Assembly (NCBI GenBank): GCA_022846095.1
Contig: AP025583.1
Span: forward strand, 1,612,001 to 1,676,000
Direction of reading: 5' to 3'
Length of the DNA stretch: 64,000 nucleotides
Source: Oscillospiraceae bacterium
GTDB lineage: Bacteria > Bacillota > Clostridia > Oscillospirales > Oscillospiraceae
Notes under the pieces: generated by a model
What the model was told of the DNA's origin: nothing
What the model saw: only the letters and a program-made list of their open reading frames with translations
Database searches by the model: none
Program-made: the position numbers and the translations under genes
Shown here: piece after piece, positions 33,046-42,596 of the stretch
How the letters are laid out: each line of letters starts with the position of its first letter
Position numbering within the stretch: the first letter of the stretch is position 1

Positions 33046-33959
33046 AGCGTCCCCCTCTCCGGCAGGAGGCGTTCCACGAGGCCGGCAATGGCAGTGAACA
33101 CGCCGGCCAGTTCACGGGACTCCCTGATGGTGTCCTCCATTTCCTCCCTGGTCATGCGGGTGCATTTGACCCAGATCCGCACATTTTCCTCTGTGGGCGT
33201 CAGCAGAACGGCCTTTTCATAAGCCTTGCAGAACACGCCGGCGATCTTGCTCTGGCGGTCGATTTCGGCGTCCTTCTCCCGAATCTCCTTTTTCGCTTTT
33301 TCCAGCTCCACCAGCTCCAATGCCGCCTGCCCCTGCTCGTCCTCCGGCAGATCCTGTATCTGCCGGGTGATCTGATACCCCTGGTTGATGGACAGTTCTT
33401 TTTTGTCCAGGGCTTCCTTCACGGCGGCGGGGGCGTGTTCGTCGATCTGCATCACCTTGCCCATCGTGCGCTCCCCAAGGCCGACAGAGGCGGCCAACTC
33501 TTTGCGGGTGTCCACAGGGGCGGAGTGGACTTCCGGCAATGTTGCCGAAGGTCCACTCTCATACTGGTTCCCGTGGTACGCCTGCTGGTTGGCCTTTGCC
33601 CTGGCCTCGATCTCCGGCCGCAGTTTCAGGGCGATCTTGCCCAACTCCCATTTGTCCAGGTTGCGGCGGCCCTTCTGGGTGTCCAGCGCCCACTGCTTGG
33701 CCTCCAGCAGATCGTCAAAGGCAAACACCGCCATCTTATAGGGCAGGCTGTGCCGGGTGCAGATCTGCTGGCGGTTGTGGCCGTCTACGATGACCAGGTC
33801 CTCATTGACGATAATGGGCGCATAGCAGCCGTTTTGCAGGATGTCCTTCTCCAGCGCGGCAAGCTGCTCCCCGCTGAGAGGGGGGAGCAGCTCCGCCAGT
33901 TCCGGCAGGATGGTGGGGGTGCGTTCCGCACTGGTGTATTCAATGCCTGTATTCCGCAT
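33042..33959 (-). CDS. ParB/Spo0J-family partition protein
   Basis: A 305-residue protein. The ParB N-terminal domain (~20-110) includes LPPLSGEQLAALEKDI, IIVNEDLVIVDGHNRQQI and KGRRNLDKWELGKIAL. A helix-turn-helix-like segment ELAASVGLGERTMGKVMQI follows, then coiled coil. ParB proteins in ICEs often combine DNA binding with CTPase or nuclease-like activity. It is encoded just after SSB, and a ParM-like protein lies farther along, but no ParA is seen. Confidence 0.85.
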   Translation of the reverse strand: MRNTGIEYTSAERTPTILPELAELLPPLSGEQLAALEKDILQNGCYAPIIVNEDLVIVDGHNRQQICTRHSLPYKMAVFAFDDLLEAKQWALDTQKGRRNLDKWELGKIALKLRPEIEARAKANQQAYHGNQYESGPSATLPEVHSAPVDTRKELAASVGLGERTMGKVMQIDEHAPAAVKEALDKKELSINQGYQITRQIQDLPEDEQGQAALELVELEKAKKEIREKDAEIDRQSKIAGVFCKAYEKAVLLTPTEENVRIWVKCTRMTREEMEDTIRESRELAGVFTAIAGLVERLLPERGTL

Positions 33960-33964
33960 GGCGC

Positions 33965-34339
33965 TCAGGCTGCGGCCTCATCCATGCCGTCCGCAGGCAT
34001 GGACGCGGCGTTTTCCTCCACCCGGCGGGGAGACAGGAACTCCACCTCCGTGGCTTTGATGAGGAAACCGGGCTGACGCTCCGGCTCGTCCGCGAAAGTG
34101 ATGGTTTCAAAGTCGCCGGAGGCGGCCAGCTTGCAGCCCTTCCAGGCAAACTCCGCGCAGCGTTCCGCCAGCGGGCCGCGGACCTTGATGGAGATGAAAT
34201 CCGTCAGGCGGTTGCCCTCCTTGTCCCGGTAGCGGCGGTCCGAGGCGATCCGCAGGATGGCATAGGGCTTTCCGGTGGCCTCATGGATCTTCAGCTCCAC
34301 GTCGTTGGTCAGGTTTCCGATTGCTACGATTTTCAGCAT
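33965..34339 (-). CDS. ssb: Single-stranded DNA-binding protein
   Basis: A 124-residue OB-fold protein (LKIVAIGNLTNDVELKIHE, RLTDFISIKVRGPLAERC, WKGCKLAASGDFETI). It protects the transferred strand and supports complementary-strand synthesis. The acidic tail ends DGMDEAAA rather than the DDDIPF-type tip of chromosomal SSB, as usual for element-encoded copies. The ATG has GAAGGAGAAATGCACC upstream. Confidence 0.88.
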   Translation of the reverse strand: MLKIVAIGNLTNDVELKIHEATGKPYAILRIASDRRYRDKEGNRLTDFISIKVRGPLAERCAEFAWKGCKLAASGDFETITFADEPERQPGFLIKATEVEFLSPRRVEENAASMPADGMDEAAA

Positions 34340-34394
34340 AGGTGCATTTCTCCTTCTTTATTATTTAATGTAGAGTGAATTGTGGGATAAAAGC

Positions 34395-34420
34395 GCCGCG
34401 GCCCACAGCGGGGCCGCGGC
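34395..34420 (-). terminator. Terminator of the large surface-protein gene
   Basis: A 10-bp GC stem (34395-34404 with 34411-34420) is followed on the - strand by GCGCTTTTATC. It lies 13 bp after the stop of the cysteine-rich SLH gene and before ssb. Confidence 0.75.
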
Positions 34421-34432
34421 ACAGCGGGTGGA

Positions 34433-37400
34433 TCACTTGTCCCAGGTTTCGGGGTCGGTAAGGATGGCGGTGTGGGCGTTGGCGGCCTCCAGCACCTGGT
34501 AGTAGGCCCAGTGACGGGAGGACACGTCGGGGAACATCACCAGCTGGCGGCGGTTGTCCGCGATGTAGTCCTCGTCGGCCTCGCGGCCCAGCAGACGGTT
34601 GACGATGGTGACGACTTCCGCCCGGTCGATGGGGTCATCTGCCCGGAAGGTGCCGTCGCCGTAGCCCTCCACCCAGCCGTGGATGGCGGCGTCCTTGATA
34701 TACTCCGCAGCCCAATAGCCGTCGCTCACATCGTCAAAGCCCTCGTACTGCTCCATGATTTCCTCGTCGCCATCGCCGTACACATCAAAGAACCGCGCCG
34801 CCATAGCGGTGAACTCGGCGCGGGTGATGGCCTGGTCGCCACGGTAGGTGCGGTCATTGTAGCCCACGGCCACGCCGTAGCCGGTCAGGTACTCCACATA
34901 GCCGGCGTACCACGCCTCCGGGTCCACGTCTGTAAACTTCACATTGGCCCCGCTGGGGATGTGCTCGTCCAGCTTGTCAGAGAGCAGGCGGGCGAAGATG
35001 GCCGCCGCCTCGCTCCGGCTCATGCTGCGCTCCGGGCCGAAGGTGCCGTCTGTGTAGCCCACAATATAGGCCCCGTGGTACTCGGTATCTGTGACAGCGG
35101 GAACGGTCAGTTTGCCGCCCTCATCGGTTTCGCCGCGCTCGCTCTGGCCCAGATCGCCCTTGACAATCACCGTCACGCCCTCCTGCGGGTCGCGCTCATT
35201 GTCTGTGACCGTGACGGTGATGCGGTTGTCCTCGTCCATATCGGTCCCGTCCGGCAGGGTGACGGTGATGTTGCCGCCCTTGCCGATGGACACCTCCGCG
35301 CCCTCGATGGGGCGTCCGGTTTCGTAGTCCTCCACGGTGACAGTCAGGGTCCAGCGGTCGCCGTCCTCGTCCTCCCAGCCTACGGTGGCGTCGCCGTCCT
35401 CATTGGTCGTGCCGGTGGTGCCGGGAACAGTGAGCTGCCCGTTGCTGCCAGTGTTACCGGCACAGTAGTTGTCGTGCTTATCCGTCACGGCGATGAACAT
35501 ATCTTCCACGGGGGACTTATCTTTCACCAGTTGGACGGTGATCGTGGTCTGGTCGGCATAGTCCAGCAGGCGGGAATTGGGCAGACGGATGGACAGGGTA
35601 TCGTCCGCGTGGAGGGTCACGGTGGCATTGGCAACGGGGTCCTTGGTGTCGGTATCCGTGACGATCACCAGATAACCGCCCACAACGGCCTCTCCCTTGC
35701 TGTCCGTGGTGGCCTGATTGTAGATTTTCTCGATTTCCTCGGTTTCCAGCGTTTCACCGCAGACCTCGCACTCCTTGTGCTTGCTGCCCTCGCTGTCGGT
35801 GGTAGGCTCCTTGTCGATGATCCAGTCACCGGGCTTGTGGCCTGCCGCCTCGGTGTAGTCGCCCTTGTAGGCGTCGCCGCAGCGGGTGCAGGTGTAGGTG
35901 GTGTAGCCCATCTCCGTACAGGTCGGCTCGGTCACAACGGTTTCATAGTCATGACCCAAAGCGTTCTCAATGACGGCCCCACAGCGGGTGCAGAGCTGGG
36001 GATCGGTGCAGGTGGCCGGGTCGCCGGGGATATGGCCTGCGGCCTCATCGCCCTCCAGACGGGTGGCTCCACAGCGGATGCAGGTGTACTCGGTCATGCC
36101 CTCGCCGGTGCAGGTGGAGTCGGTGATCTCCTTGCCCTCGTCCCAACTGTGGCCCAGCGGGTCGGTATAGTCGGTGATGAACGAACTGCCGCAGCCCTCG
36201 CAGATATGGAGGGTACGCCCGCCGCCCTCACAGGTGGCCGGGGTCACTTTGGAAACGTAGTTGTGGGGCAGTGCAGAGGTAATGTCCTCGATGTGGCGCT
36301 CCCCGCAGACGGTACACTCCCGCAGGGTGTAGCCGGGGCTGGTGCAGGTAGCGGGAATGACGGTGGTGGAAAACTCATGCTCGGTCTGAGGCAGGTTGGT
36401 TTCTTTCACATTGCCGCACCGCTCACAAATATCGATGGTCTTGCCGGGGACTTCACAGGTGGCGTCCCGAACCACCACACTCTGGTAGGCGTGGCCCAGC
36501 GCGGCCTCATAGTCCCGCTTTTCGATCATGCCGCAGTCTACGCACAGGTAGCGGTCATAGCCGAGGGTCAGGCAGGTCGCCGGGGTGCTATCCAGCAGCG
36601 TCCAGTTGTGATTCTCACCGCAGCCCTTGTCGTCACAACAGCAACCGTCACAGTCCGGGTCTTGACAGCCGCAGTCGGGATTGTCGCAGCCGCAGGTGCA
36701 GGAACCATCCTCGGCGGTGGTTTCGTCCCGCAGGTGGACAAAGGCAACACCGTCCTCCACCATGTCGGTATCGTGGTAGGTGTAGGTGATTTCATAGTAA
36801 ACCGGATAGTCCCCGGCCTCGGTGTAGTTGGGGGCAGAAGTCAGAGTGCAGGCGTCCGCGCTGTGGCCGTAGCGGATGGCGGTGGTCACGCCAGCCTCGG
36901 ACAAGTCCGACACCGTGACCGTGTGGGGCTGGCCGTCCACCACGCCGAAGTAATCCGCAATGACGGCCTTGGCGACGGTGTAGGCAGTTTCGGCATAGCC
37001 GCAGTCAGCGCAGGCGTCCATCTCGACGAACCTATCGTGAGCCAACTCCGGGCGGATGCTGCTTTCCATTGCGTGACGCTCCAGTGTGGAGTTTTCCTCC
37101 TTGAAGGTGCCATAGCAGAAAGCGCAATACTCCCCGCTGGTGGTGATGACACGGTGATACTCGCTGTCTACTTGCTCAACGGTGACTTCCTCGGGCAGCT
37201 CCTCGAAGAAGTCTGCCGCACAGTCATAGAGCCAATACACATTTTTGCCGCAGGCATAGCTGGTGGCCCCCATGTTGGTATTGAACGTTCCACAGGTCTG
37301 GCACACCGCTTTCGTCCAGTGGTAGCCAGTGTAGTAGGCGTCCTGACCAGGGGTGCCGTCCAGCAGGTCGCCCTTGCTCTCCCCGTCCAGGCAGGTGCCG

Positions 37401-37702
37401 TCTGAATACTTGACGTTGCGGGTCAGGGCCGTTTCTCCATTGCGGGTGTACTCCGGCACACGGAATACCTGGAACGAGGTGGCCTGCCCGCACTCACAGC
37501 AGGTAAATGTTTCGATGGTCACCACGGAGTTGGCATCCAATTCGTTGGTACGGTTGAGCGCCTCAATCCAGTGTTCCGCCGGGTCGTGATAGTTGTCCTC
37601 CTGGGCGGCAAAGGCGCTGGGCACCATGCCGACGCAGAGCACGACTGCCAGCAGCAGGGCCGTCATGCGCTTCAGGCCATGCCTGGTTGTCTTGCTTTTC
37701 AA
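34433..37702 (-). CDS. Large cysteine-rich SLH surface protein of the element
   Basis: A 1089-residue secreted protein with signal peptide (LLLAVVLCVGMVPSAFA). Residues ~50-330 contain several C-x-x-C pairs. A short tract at about 345-375 is nearly half Cys/Asp/Gly (CTCGCDNPDCGCQDPDCDG). About six tandem ~45-residue repeats follow (~380-670), each with the pattern TPATC...GY...C..CG, such as IPATCTSPGYTLRECTVCG. Then come beta-sandwich segments (700-890) and three SLH repeats (~900-1075). The Cys4 repeats look zinc-ribbon-like or disulfide-linked. TTG 37702 has AAAGGAGG upstream. A cell-contact or adhesin role during mating is inferred. Confidence 0.82.
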   Translation of the reverse strand: MKSKTTRHGLKRMTALLLAVVLCVGMVPSAFAAQEDNYHDPAEHWIEALNRTNELDANSVVTIETFTCCECGQATSFQVFRVPEYTRNGETALTRNVKYSDGTCLDGESKGDLLDGTPGQDAYYTGYHWTKAVCQTCGTFNTNMGATSYACGKNVYWLYDCAADFFEELPEEVTVEQVDSEYHRVITTSGEYCAFCYGTFKEENSTLERHAMESSIRPELAHDRFVEMDACADCGYAETAYTVAKAVIADYFGVVDGQPHTVTVSDLSEAGVTTAIRYGHSADACTLTSAPNYTEAGDYPVYYEITYTYHDTDMVEDGVAFVHLRDETTAEDGSCTCGCDNPDCGCQDPDCDGCCCDDKGCGENHNWTLLDSTPATCLTLGYDRYLCVDCGMIEKRDYEAALGHAYQSVVVRDATCEVPGKTIDICERCGNVKETNLPQTEHEFSTTVIPATCTSPGYTLRECTVCGERHIEDITSALPHNYVSKVTPATCEGGGRTLHICEGCGSSFITDYTDPLGHSWDEGKEITDSTCTGEGMTEYTCIRCGATRLEGDEAAGHIPGDPATCTDPQLCTRCGAVIENALGHDYETVVTEPTCTEMGYTTYTCTRCGDAYKGDYTEAAGHKPGDWIIDKEPTTDSEGSKHKECEVCGETLETEEIEKIYNQATTDSKGEAVVGGYLVIVTDTDTKDPVANATVTLHADDTLSIRLPNSRLLDYADQTTITVQLVKDKSPVEDMFIAVTDKHDNYCAGNTGSNGQLTVPGTTGTTNEDGDATVGWEDEDGDRWTLTVTVEDYETGRPIEGAEVSIGKGGNITVTLPDGTDMDEDNRITVTVTDNERDPQEGVTVIVKGDLGQSERGETDEGGKLTVPAVTDTEYHGAYIVGYTDGTFGPERSMSRSEAAAIFARLLSDKLDEHIPSGANVKFTDVDPEAWYAGYVEYLTGYGVAVGYNDRTYRGDQAITRAEFTAMAARFFDVYGDGDEEIMEQYEGFDDVSDGYWAAEYIKDAAIHGWVEGYGDGTFRADDPIDRAEVVTIVNRLLGREADEDYIADNRRQLVMFPDVSSRHWAYYQVLEAANAHTAILTDPETWDK

Positions 37703-37767
37703 GTGGTTTTTCCTCCTTTTTTGTGTAGAAATTGCTGGTTTAGCTCTCTTTACTTGCGTTTACTTGG

Positions 37768-38700
37768 TCACCGCCCCCTTTCCCGGAACTGCTGCACAAA
37801 GGTCAGATAGGCGTTCCAGTCCTTCCGGGAGGGAGGGGACAGTGTCTGCACGGCGTAGCCCTCCGCCGCGTATTTTCGGCCCATGCGCTCCGCGGCCTCC
37901 TGGCCGGGGCGGTCGTGATCCAGGCACAGGACGACCTTCCGCACCGCAGGGTGCTCCCGGAGAAACACCGACAGGGCACGGTCATCCAGGCAGCACAGGG
38001 CCAGCGCATTGCTGTGGAATCCCCGGTGCAGGGTGCAGTAACTCATAAGGTCAATGGGAGCCTCGAACACATACACGGTCCTGCTGTCCGGGACATACGG
38101 CAGGCGGAAGCCAACGGATTTGTCGCTGCCGGCGGCGTCGCCCTTGAAACCGCTGCCGTCCCGGTCGTAGGTGCCCCGCAGGCTGGCGAAGGCAGCCTTG
38201 CCGTCCCCACCGTAGCCGACGAACACGCAGTTGTGGTGCCCGGCGTCCTCATACAGCAGTCCGGCGTCGAGAAAGCTGCGGATGACGCGAGGTGCGATCC
38301 CGCGTTTTTTCAGGTAGGCGCACACCCGGCGGGCATCGGTGTGCCTCGGCGGCAATGCAAACGGTTTCGGCGGTTCCGGCGCCTGCTCAGTCTGCCTGCT
38401 CCGCTCCGCGGGGGCATCCCTGGCGTGGCCGTGGAAGGCCAGCAGATCCTCCACCGCCTGTGGGAAACTCCTGCCGCAAAAATGCTGCAGGAAAGTGATG
38501 GCATCCCCACCCGTCTGCTCAGAGTAGCGGTACCAGGTGCGGCGGTTCTTGATCCGCAGGCTGTCCATCTCCTTGGTGGAGTGGTAGTGGCCTACCCGCG
38601 TTACGGTGTAGCCGAGAGACGTCAGCAGGTCCGGCAGGTCCGTCCCGCGGGCGATCTCCATCTCCTGTTCTGTGAAACGATTGGATCTCGGTTCTGACGT
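37768..38700 (-). CDS. DUF3991/Toprim primase-like protein, apparent ACG start
   Basis: A 310-residue protein. The N-terminal part (FTEQEMEIARGTDLPDLL, HSTKEMDSLRIKNRRTWYRY) resembles DUF3991, and the C-terminal part is a Toprim fold (VYVFEAPIDLMSYCTLH, VLCLDHDRPGQEAAERMG). It probably primes complementary-strand synthesis after transfer. ATG 38661 would remove the first conserved residues. In frame, ACG 38700 lies seven nt after GGAGG (38708-38712), the ideal spacing, with no other start codon between. An ACG start is therefore likely; ATG 38661 is the fallback. Confidence 0.8.
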   Translation of the reverse strand, partial: TSEPRSNRFTEQEMEIARGTDLPDLLTSLGYTVTRVGHYHSTKEMDSLRIKNRRTWYRYSEQTGGDAITFLQHFCGRSFPQAVEDLLAFHGHARDAPAERSRQTEQAPEPPKPFALPPRHTDARRVCAYLKKRGIAPRVIRSFLDAGLLYEDAGHHNCVFVGYGGDGKAAFASLRGTYDRDGSGFKGDAAGSDKSVGFRLPYVPDSRTVYVFEAPIDLMSYCTLHRGFHSNALALCCLDDRALSVFLREHPAVRKVVLCLDHDRPGQEAAERMGRKYAAEGYAVQTLSPPSRKDWNAYLTFVQQFRERGR

Positions 38701-38781
38701 TTTCTCACCTCCAGTCCTCTTGTGAAACAGACCGCCCGGGGCGTCCCTGTCGGGCGCTCCGGGCGGTTCTGGGATCCTGAT

Positions 38782-39105
38782 TTACTTGGTTGTTCTCTTT
38801 CTGGGCGGCCGCTCCACATACTCGGAAACGTCGCAGTCGCAGCTGATGAGCTGCCCACCGCATACGGGGCACCGCTCCGCATCACATCCCACATGGTGGT
38901 AATGGCCCGGCTTGGCGCCGCAGTCGTGGCAGCGGGCGTCGTCATACGCCATGCCGTCCTCACCGTACTTGATGCGGCGGTAGTAACGGCTGCCGCATTT
39001 CACATGGGTCCAGGTGCAGCCGTCTACTTTCAGCATTCGCTGGCCGCAGGCCCTGCAGGGTGCGCCGCCGGCGGCAATCATGGCCTCTAACTCATTCTGC
39101 CACAT
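38782..39105 (-). CDS. Small zinc-finger-like protein
   Basis: A 107-residue protein with three cysteine pairs: [21 protein letters not shown] and [13 protein letters not shown]. It is likely a zinc-ribbon protein. ATG 39105 overlaps the end of the RHH gene. No known family. It lies between the primase and the tandem RHH protein. Confidence 0.7.
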   Translation of the reverse strand: MWQNELEAMIAAGGAPCRACGQRMLKVDGCTWTHVKCGSRYYRRIKYGEDGMAYDDARCHDCGAKPGHYHHVGCDAERCPVCGGQLISCDCDVSEYVERPPRKRTTK

Positions 39106-39520
39106 CCTCGTCGCCTCCTTCCTCGGATCCCTCGTCCTCAGACTCCATTTCGGCATTTGCATCCTGGCTCTCAGCGGGGGTGGGGATATCGTCAGGGGCG
39201 GATTCCGCCGCCTCCTGCTCCGCCTGCCGTAAGGCGTCCTCGATCAGCCCCAGGACGAACTCCCGCTGGGTCACCTTCCGTCCCTGGCGCTCACTCTCGC
39301 GGGCCAGGTAGTCCTTGATCCGCTGGAACAGGTCCTCGCTGATTTGAAATGCCATTGTTCTCGTCTGTGCCATGTCGTTTTTTCCTCTGTTTTCATAGTA
39401 GTTGGTGAGCAGTTCCGTGATGTACTCGCTGAGGGACTGGTTTGCCGCGACGCGCTCCGCCGTCACCCTGGCATGCAGGGATTCCGGGATCTGGCAGGAG
39501 AGGCCCTTGGTGTGCTCCAT
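39092..39520 (-). CDS. Tandem ribbon-helix-helix protein
   Basis: A 142-residue protein that appears to contain two RHH units in one chain: [20 protein letters not shown]...[15 protein letters not shown] (1-45) and [20 protein letters not shown]...[14 protein letters not shown] (50-102). A strongly acidic tail follows. RHH proteins normally dimerise to bind DNA, so a fused pair could bind as a monomer. ATG 39520 is chosen because AAAGGAGG lies upstream. It is a possible element regulator or relaxosome factor. Confidence 0.72.
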   Translation of the reverse strand: MEHTKGLSCQIPESLHARVTAERVAANQSLSEYITELLTNYYENRGKNDMAQTRTMAFQISEDLFQRIKDYLARESERQGRKVTQREFVLGLIEDALRQAEQEAAESAPDDIPTPAESQDANAEMESEDEGSEEGGDEDVAE

Positions 39521-39633
39521 GTCTGATTGCCTCCTTTGCTTGATTTGCAACGCAAGTATAGCCGGAAAGCATCACGAAAGCCATTACCAACACCACCAAG
39601 GAATGGCGAACAGACGCAGCAAATGCAACAATT

Positions 39634-41565
39634 TCATCCTGCGTTGGGGAGATGGAAATAACCGGCGTCCTTGTGGTCACGGTAGAACTGTTCCACTGCC
39701 CGCAGGCTGCCCGTCACCGGCATCTCCGGCAGGGCCTCCGCCATGCTCTGGAAATATCTCCGGCCGCGGGCGGCGCGGGGATCCAGCACGGCGACGGCAC
39801 AGGTGTCTGTTTCCGTGCGGATGGCCCGGCCAAAGCCCTGCCGCAGTTTGATCTGCATTTCCGGGATGACAACGGAGCGCAGGAACTCCCGCAGGTTCGG
39901 GTAGTCCTCCCGCTCTTTTTCTTTGACAGCGTCCGGGTAGGCGAAGGGCAGGCGCGGGATGATGAGCAGGGACACGCCGTCGCCGGCGAAGTCCAGCCCC
40001 TCCCATGCCGCGCCGGTGGCCAGCAGGATACTGCCGGGGGCGGCCCGAAACGCCGCCAGGGTGCGGGCTGGGCGTCGGCCCATCGTAAATACGGGAAAGG
40101 GCAGCGCCGCGGCCTGCAGCCGTTCCTTGACCGCCGACATGGCGAGGTAAGAAGTGAACAGCACCAGGGCGTGGCCGTGGGACGCCGCCGCCAGCTGCCG
40201 GATCTGCGCGGCCAGCCGGTCATAGTAGTCCGCCGCGTCCAGCGGGATCGGGTCCGGGGGGAGATAGAGGAGGCAGTTGTGCTGATAGTCAAAGGGGGAC
40301 GGACACACAGTTTCCGTCACGGGCCGCTCCCCTGTCAGGCCGGTGGCGGTGCGGAACCGGCTGAAGTCCTTCCCAACGGCAAGGGTGCCGGAGGTCAGGA
40401 TGATGGGCTGGTCCTGCCGCCAGAGCGTGGCTTTGAGCTGCGCGGCCAATTCCGACACCGTGCCGCACAGCATGGCCCCGCCGTGGTCGTCGTCTGCCGC
40501 GTAGAAGATCATCTCAGGATTCCCCAGATAAAAGAGGGACACAGTAGAGGCGACAGCGGACAGCAGGCGCCAGGTTTCCCTGGTCAGCAGGCCCTCCAGT
40601 TGACGGCAGATTACCGTCAGGATCTGATGCGGCCGCTCCAGGAACATCTGGTAGGTTTCAAATCCAGCTCCTTCCTCCACCGGGACCGACAGTCTTTCCG
40701 TCAGCGGCGCCACGGCCTCGGAGAGCAGTTCCGCCGCGAGGACATACCGTTCCACATGCAGGCTGCGGATCAGCTCCGAAAAGTCCTGGGCGTTCAGCGT
40801 CACGCCGAACATCTGCCGGGCGGTTTCCGGCAGCTTGTGTGCCTCGTCTATGATGATGGCCGCGTTGTCCGGCAGGATGGGCTTTTTCTTTTGGCCGCGG
40901 TGGATGAGGTCCGCCAGCAGGAGGTTGTGGTTGCAGATCTGGACCGTGTACTGCCCGCTCTGGCAGGCGTCCAGAAAACAGCGGTACCGGCAGTCCTTCC
41001 GTCGGCAATTACACCGCTTGGGGACGCAGATCCGCTCCCGGTCGTAACTGCTCATCCCGGACAGCTGGTCCAGATCCAGCACATGCCGGGCGGCGTGCAG
41101 GGCTTGGCGGGCGGCGGGGTTCTTATGGCTGCCCCCCACCTGCCGGATCCGCCGTTCCAGACGGGCATCGCAGACGTAGTGGGCCTTGCCCTTGCGGATG
41201 ACCGCCTCAATGGGTGCGGAGACCAGCCCCTCGGACAGCAGCACGCCGGACAGCAGGGGCAGGTACTCCTTCTGGATGGCGTTCTGCAGCGCGATGCTGG
41301 AGGTGGAGATCAGGATAGGGCGCTGCGGCCTGCCCTCTGCCGCCCGGCACTTGCCATGCAGGATGCCGGCGGTCAGGTAGGCGAAGGTCTTGCCGATGCC
41401 GGTTCCTGCGTCGCACAGGGCGATGCCGCCGTCCAGCATGGCATCCAGGATGCTGTGGCACAGCCGGATCTGTTCCGGCCGTTCCGCCATACTCCTTTGG
41501 GGCAGCAGGACTTTGAAAATACGGTCAACTTCTTCATGGGCCTTTTCATGGGTGTATTTTTTCAT
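39634..41565 (-). CDS. DinG/XPD-like ATP-dependent helicase
   Basis: A 643-residue SF2 helicase. Walker A is CDAGTGIGKTFAYL and the DEAH box is AIIIDEAHKLPET. A cysteine cluster (CVPKRCNCRRKDCRYRCFLDAC) between them fits the Fe-S cluster of XPD/DinG enzymes. Motif VI is QGFGRAIRTETD. It unwinds DNA 5' to 3' and may support replication of the element or removal of R-loops. Length is typical. Confidence 0.9.
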   Translation of the reverse strand: MKKYTHEKAHEEVDRIFKVLLPQRSMAERPEQIRLCHSILDAMLDGGIALCDAGTGIGKTFAYLTAGILHGKCRAAEGRPQRPILISTSSIALQNAIQKEYLPLLSGVLLSEGLVSAPIEAVIRKGKAHYVCDARLERRIRQVGGSHKNPAARQALHAARHVLDLDQLSGMSSYDRERICVPKRCNCRRKDCRYRCFLDACQSGQYTVQICNHNLLLADLIHRGQKKKPILPDNAAIIIDEAHKLPETARQMFGVTLNAQDFSELIRSLHVERYVLAAELLSEAVAPLTERLSVPVEEGAGFETYQMFLERPHQILTVICRQLEGLLTRETWRLLSAVASTVSLFYLGNPEMIFYAADDDHGGAMLCGTVSELAAQLKATLWRQDQPIILTSGTLAVGKDFSRFRTATGLTGERPVTETVCPSPFDYQHNCLLYLPPDPIPLDAADYYDRLAAQIRQLAAASHGHALVLFTSYLAMSAVKERLQAAALPFPVFTMGRRPARTLAAFRAAPGSILLATGAAWEGLDFAGDGVSLLIIPRLPFAYPDAVKEKEREDYPNLREFLRSVVIPEMQIKLRQGFGRAIRTETDTCAVAVLDPRAARGRRYFQSMAEALPEMPVTGSLRAVEQFYRDHKDAGYFHLPNAG

Positions 41566-41965
41566 GGATCATTCCGTCCTTTTATCTTTTTTCGTGTTCC
41601 CATCGTATTCGCACTCGCCCCCCCGATGGGTTTCGGGAACAATGCGGGCAGGCCCCTGGCCAGGGCCTCACGGGCATATTTCCGGGATCTCTACTGCTTT
41701 CAATCCCGGAGCAGCGCCGCCTGTCTTACGCGCAGGCCGTGCTTGGTGTGTCATTGTATGAGCCGTCCCATCTCTTGCCCGGCCTGCCAGGGCCGGCCGC
41801 AGGCGGAATCGCTCGCCGGCCGCTGGGGCCGGGTCCTGGCGCGCTGTGGGGTGGGTACGGCTGCGTGTTACCCGCATTGCTGGTATGCACTTTTCAAGGA
41901 GCAGCGAAGGGGGAGGTATTTCCCCCTTCCGCTGTCCTCCCCAAAAAGGGGCTGAGTGAATACCC
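41566..41965. other. 400-bp intergenic region with inverted repeats
   Basis: No convincing gene lies between the sigma-like gene and the helicase gene. It contains a GC-rich palindrome around GGCCCCTGGCCAGGGCC, a 9-bp inverted repeat (41906-41914 with 41921-41929) and CCCCAAAAAGGGG (41939-41951). The last two could act as a weak terminator of the sigma-like gene. A promoter for the helicase operon should also be here. Short ORFs on both strands have low-quality composition. Confidence 0.45.
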
Positions 41966-42475
41966 TCACGCCGCAGATTTTTCAAAATATTTTTTCAGGT
42001 CCTTCAGGATCCGGTCCCTGCGCTTGATGACGGCCCGCTGGGTCACGCCGATTCGCCGGGCGTATTCTCTGGTGGAGAGGTGGTCGTAGAACAGCGCGGT
42101 GATGAGCTGCCTGTCCCGGTCCTCCAAGGAGATAAGCGCCGCCAGCAGCAGGCTGGTCAGTTCTTCCCGCTCCCGTTCCGACTCCCGTGCAAGGACGCAG
42201 TCCTCGGCGCTGGGCGCCGTTTCCGCACCCACATAGTCCGGTAAAACGCCGTCCTCTGCCATCTGTTCCAGGGAGAGGACCTTGCCAGTGGGCAGATCCT
42301 CGCTGAGATACCGCTCCCGCCGGTCCATCTGGGCATACGCCGCGAATACGTCCTCTGTGACCGCCACATCCCTACCATCCACGGTGATGATATGGGCGAC
42401 GACTTCGCCGCTGTCGTCACGGATCTTCCTGTAATTCCGGTTTTCCTGCCATTTTTTCATGGTTGTGATCTCCAA
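41966..42475 (-). CDS. Sigma-70-like HTH regulator
   Basis: A 169-residue protein. The C-terminal ~70 residues (LLAALISLEDRDRQLITALF, HLSTREYARRIGVTQRAVIKRRDRIL) form a sigma region-4 type helix-turn-helix. The N-terminal half (WQENRNYRKIRDDSGEVV) lacks clear region 2, so it is more likely an accessory transcription regulator than a complete sigma factor. This type occurs in many clostridial ICEs upstream of the replication genes. Confidence 0.8.
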   Translation of the reverse strand: MEITTMKKWQENRNYRKIRDDSGEVVAHIITVDGRDVAVTEDVFAAYAQMDRRERYLSEDLPTGKVLSLEQMAEDGVLPDYVGAETAPSAEDCVLARESEREREELTSLLLAALISLEDRDRQLITALFYDHLSTREYARRIGVTQRAVIKRRDRILKDLKKYFEKSAA

Positions 42476-42596
42476 TCTCAGATTTTTTAGGAAAAACTTC
42501 TGAGTTGGCGATCACGGGTATTTCGCTATGTAGGGCTGCCAGGCGTTCCGCATATCGTGCCTTTCCGCTGTTCTGCCGCGGAAAAGCGCAAAAAAA

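Noticed and set aside
34472-37405. 977-codon ORF antisense to the cysteine-rich SLH gene
   Set aside because: Repetitive Gly/Val/Ala translation with no ribosome site or motif; the - strand has signal peptide, SLH repeats and a terminator.
39652-41955. 767-codon ORF antisense to the DinG-like helicase
   Set aside because: The - strand frame carries all helicase motifs; this one has none.
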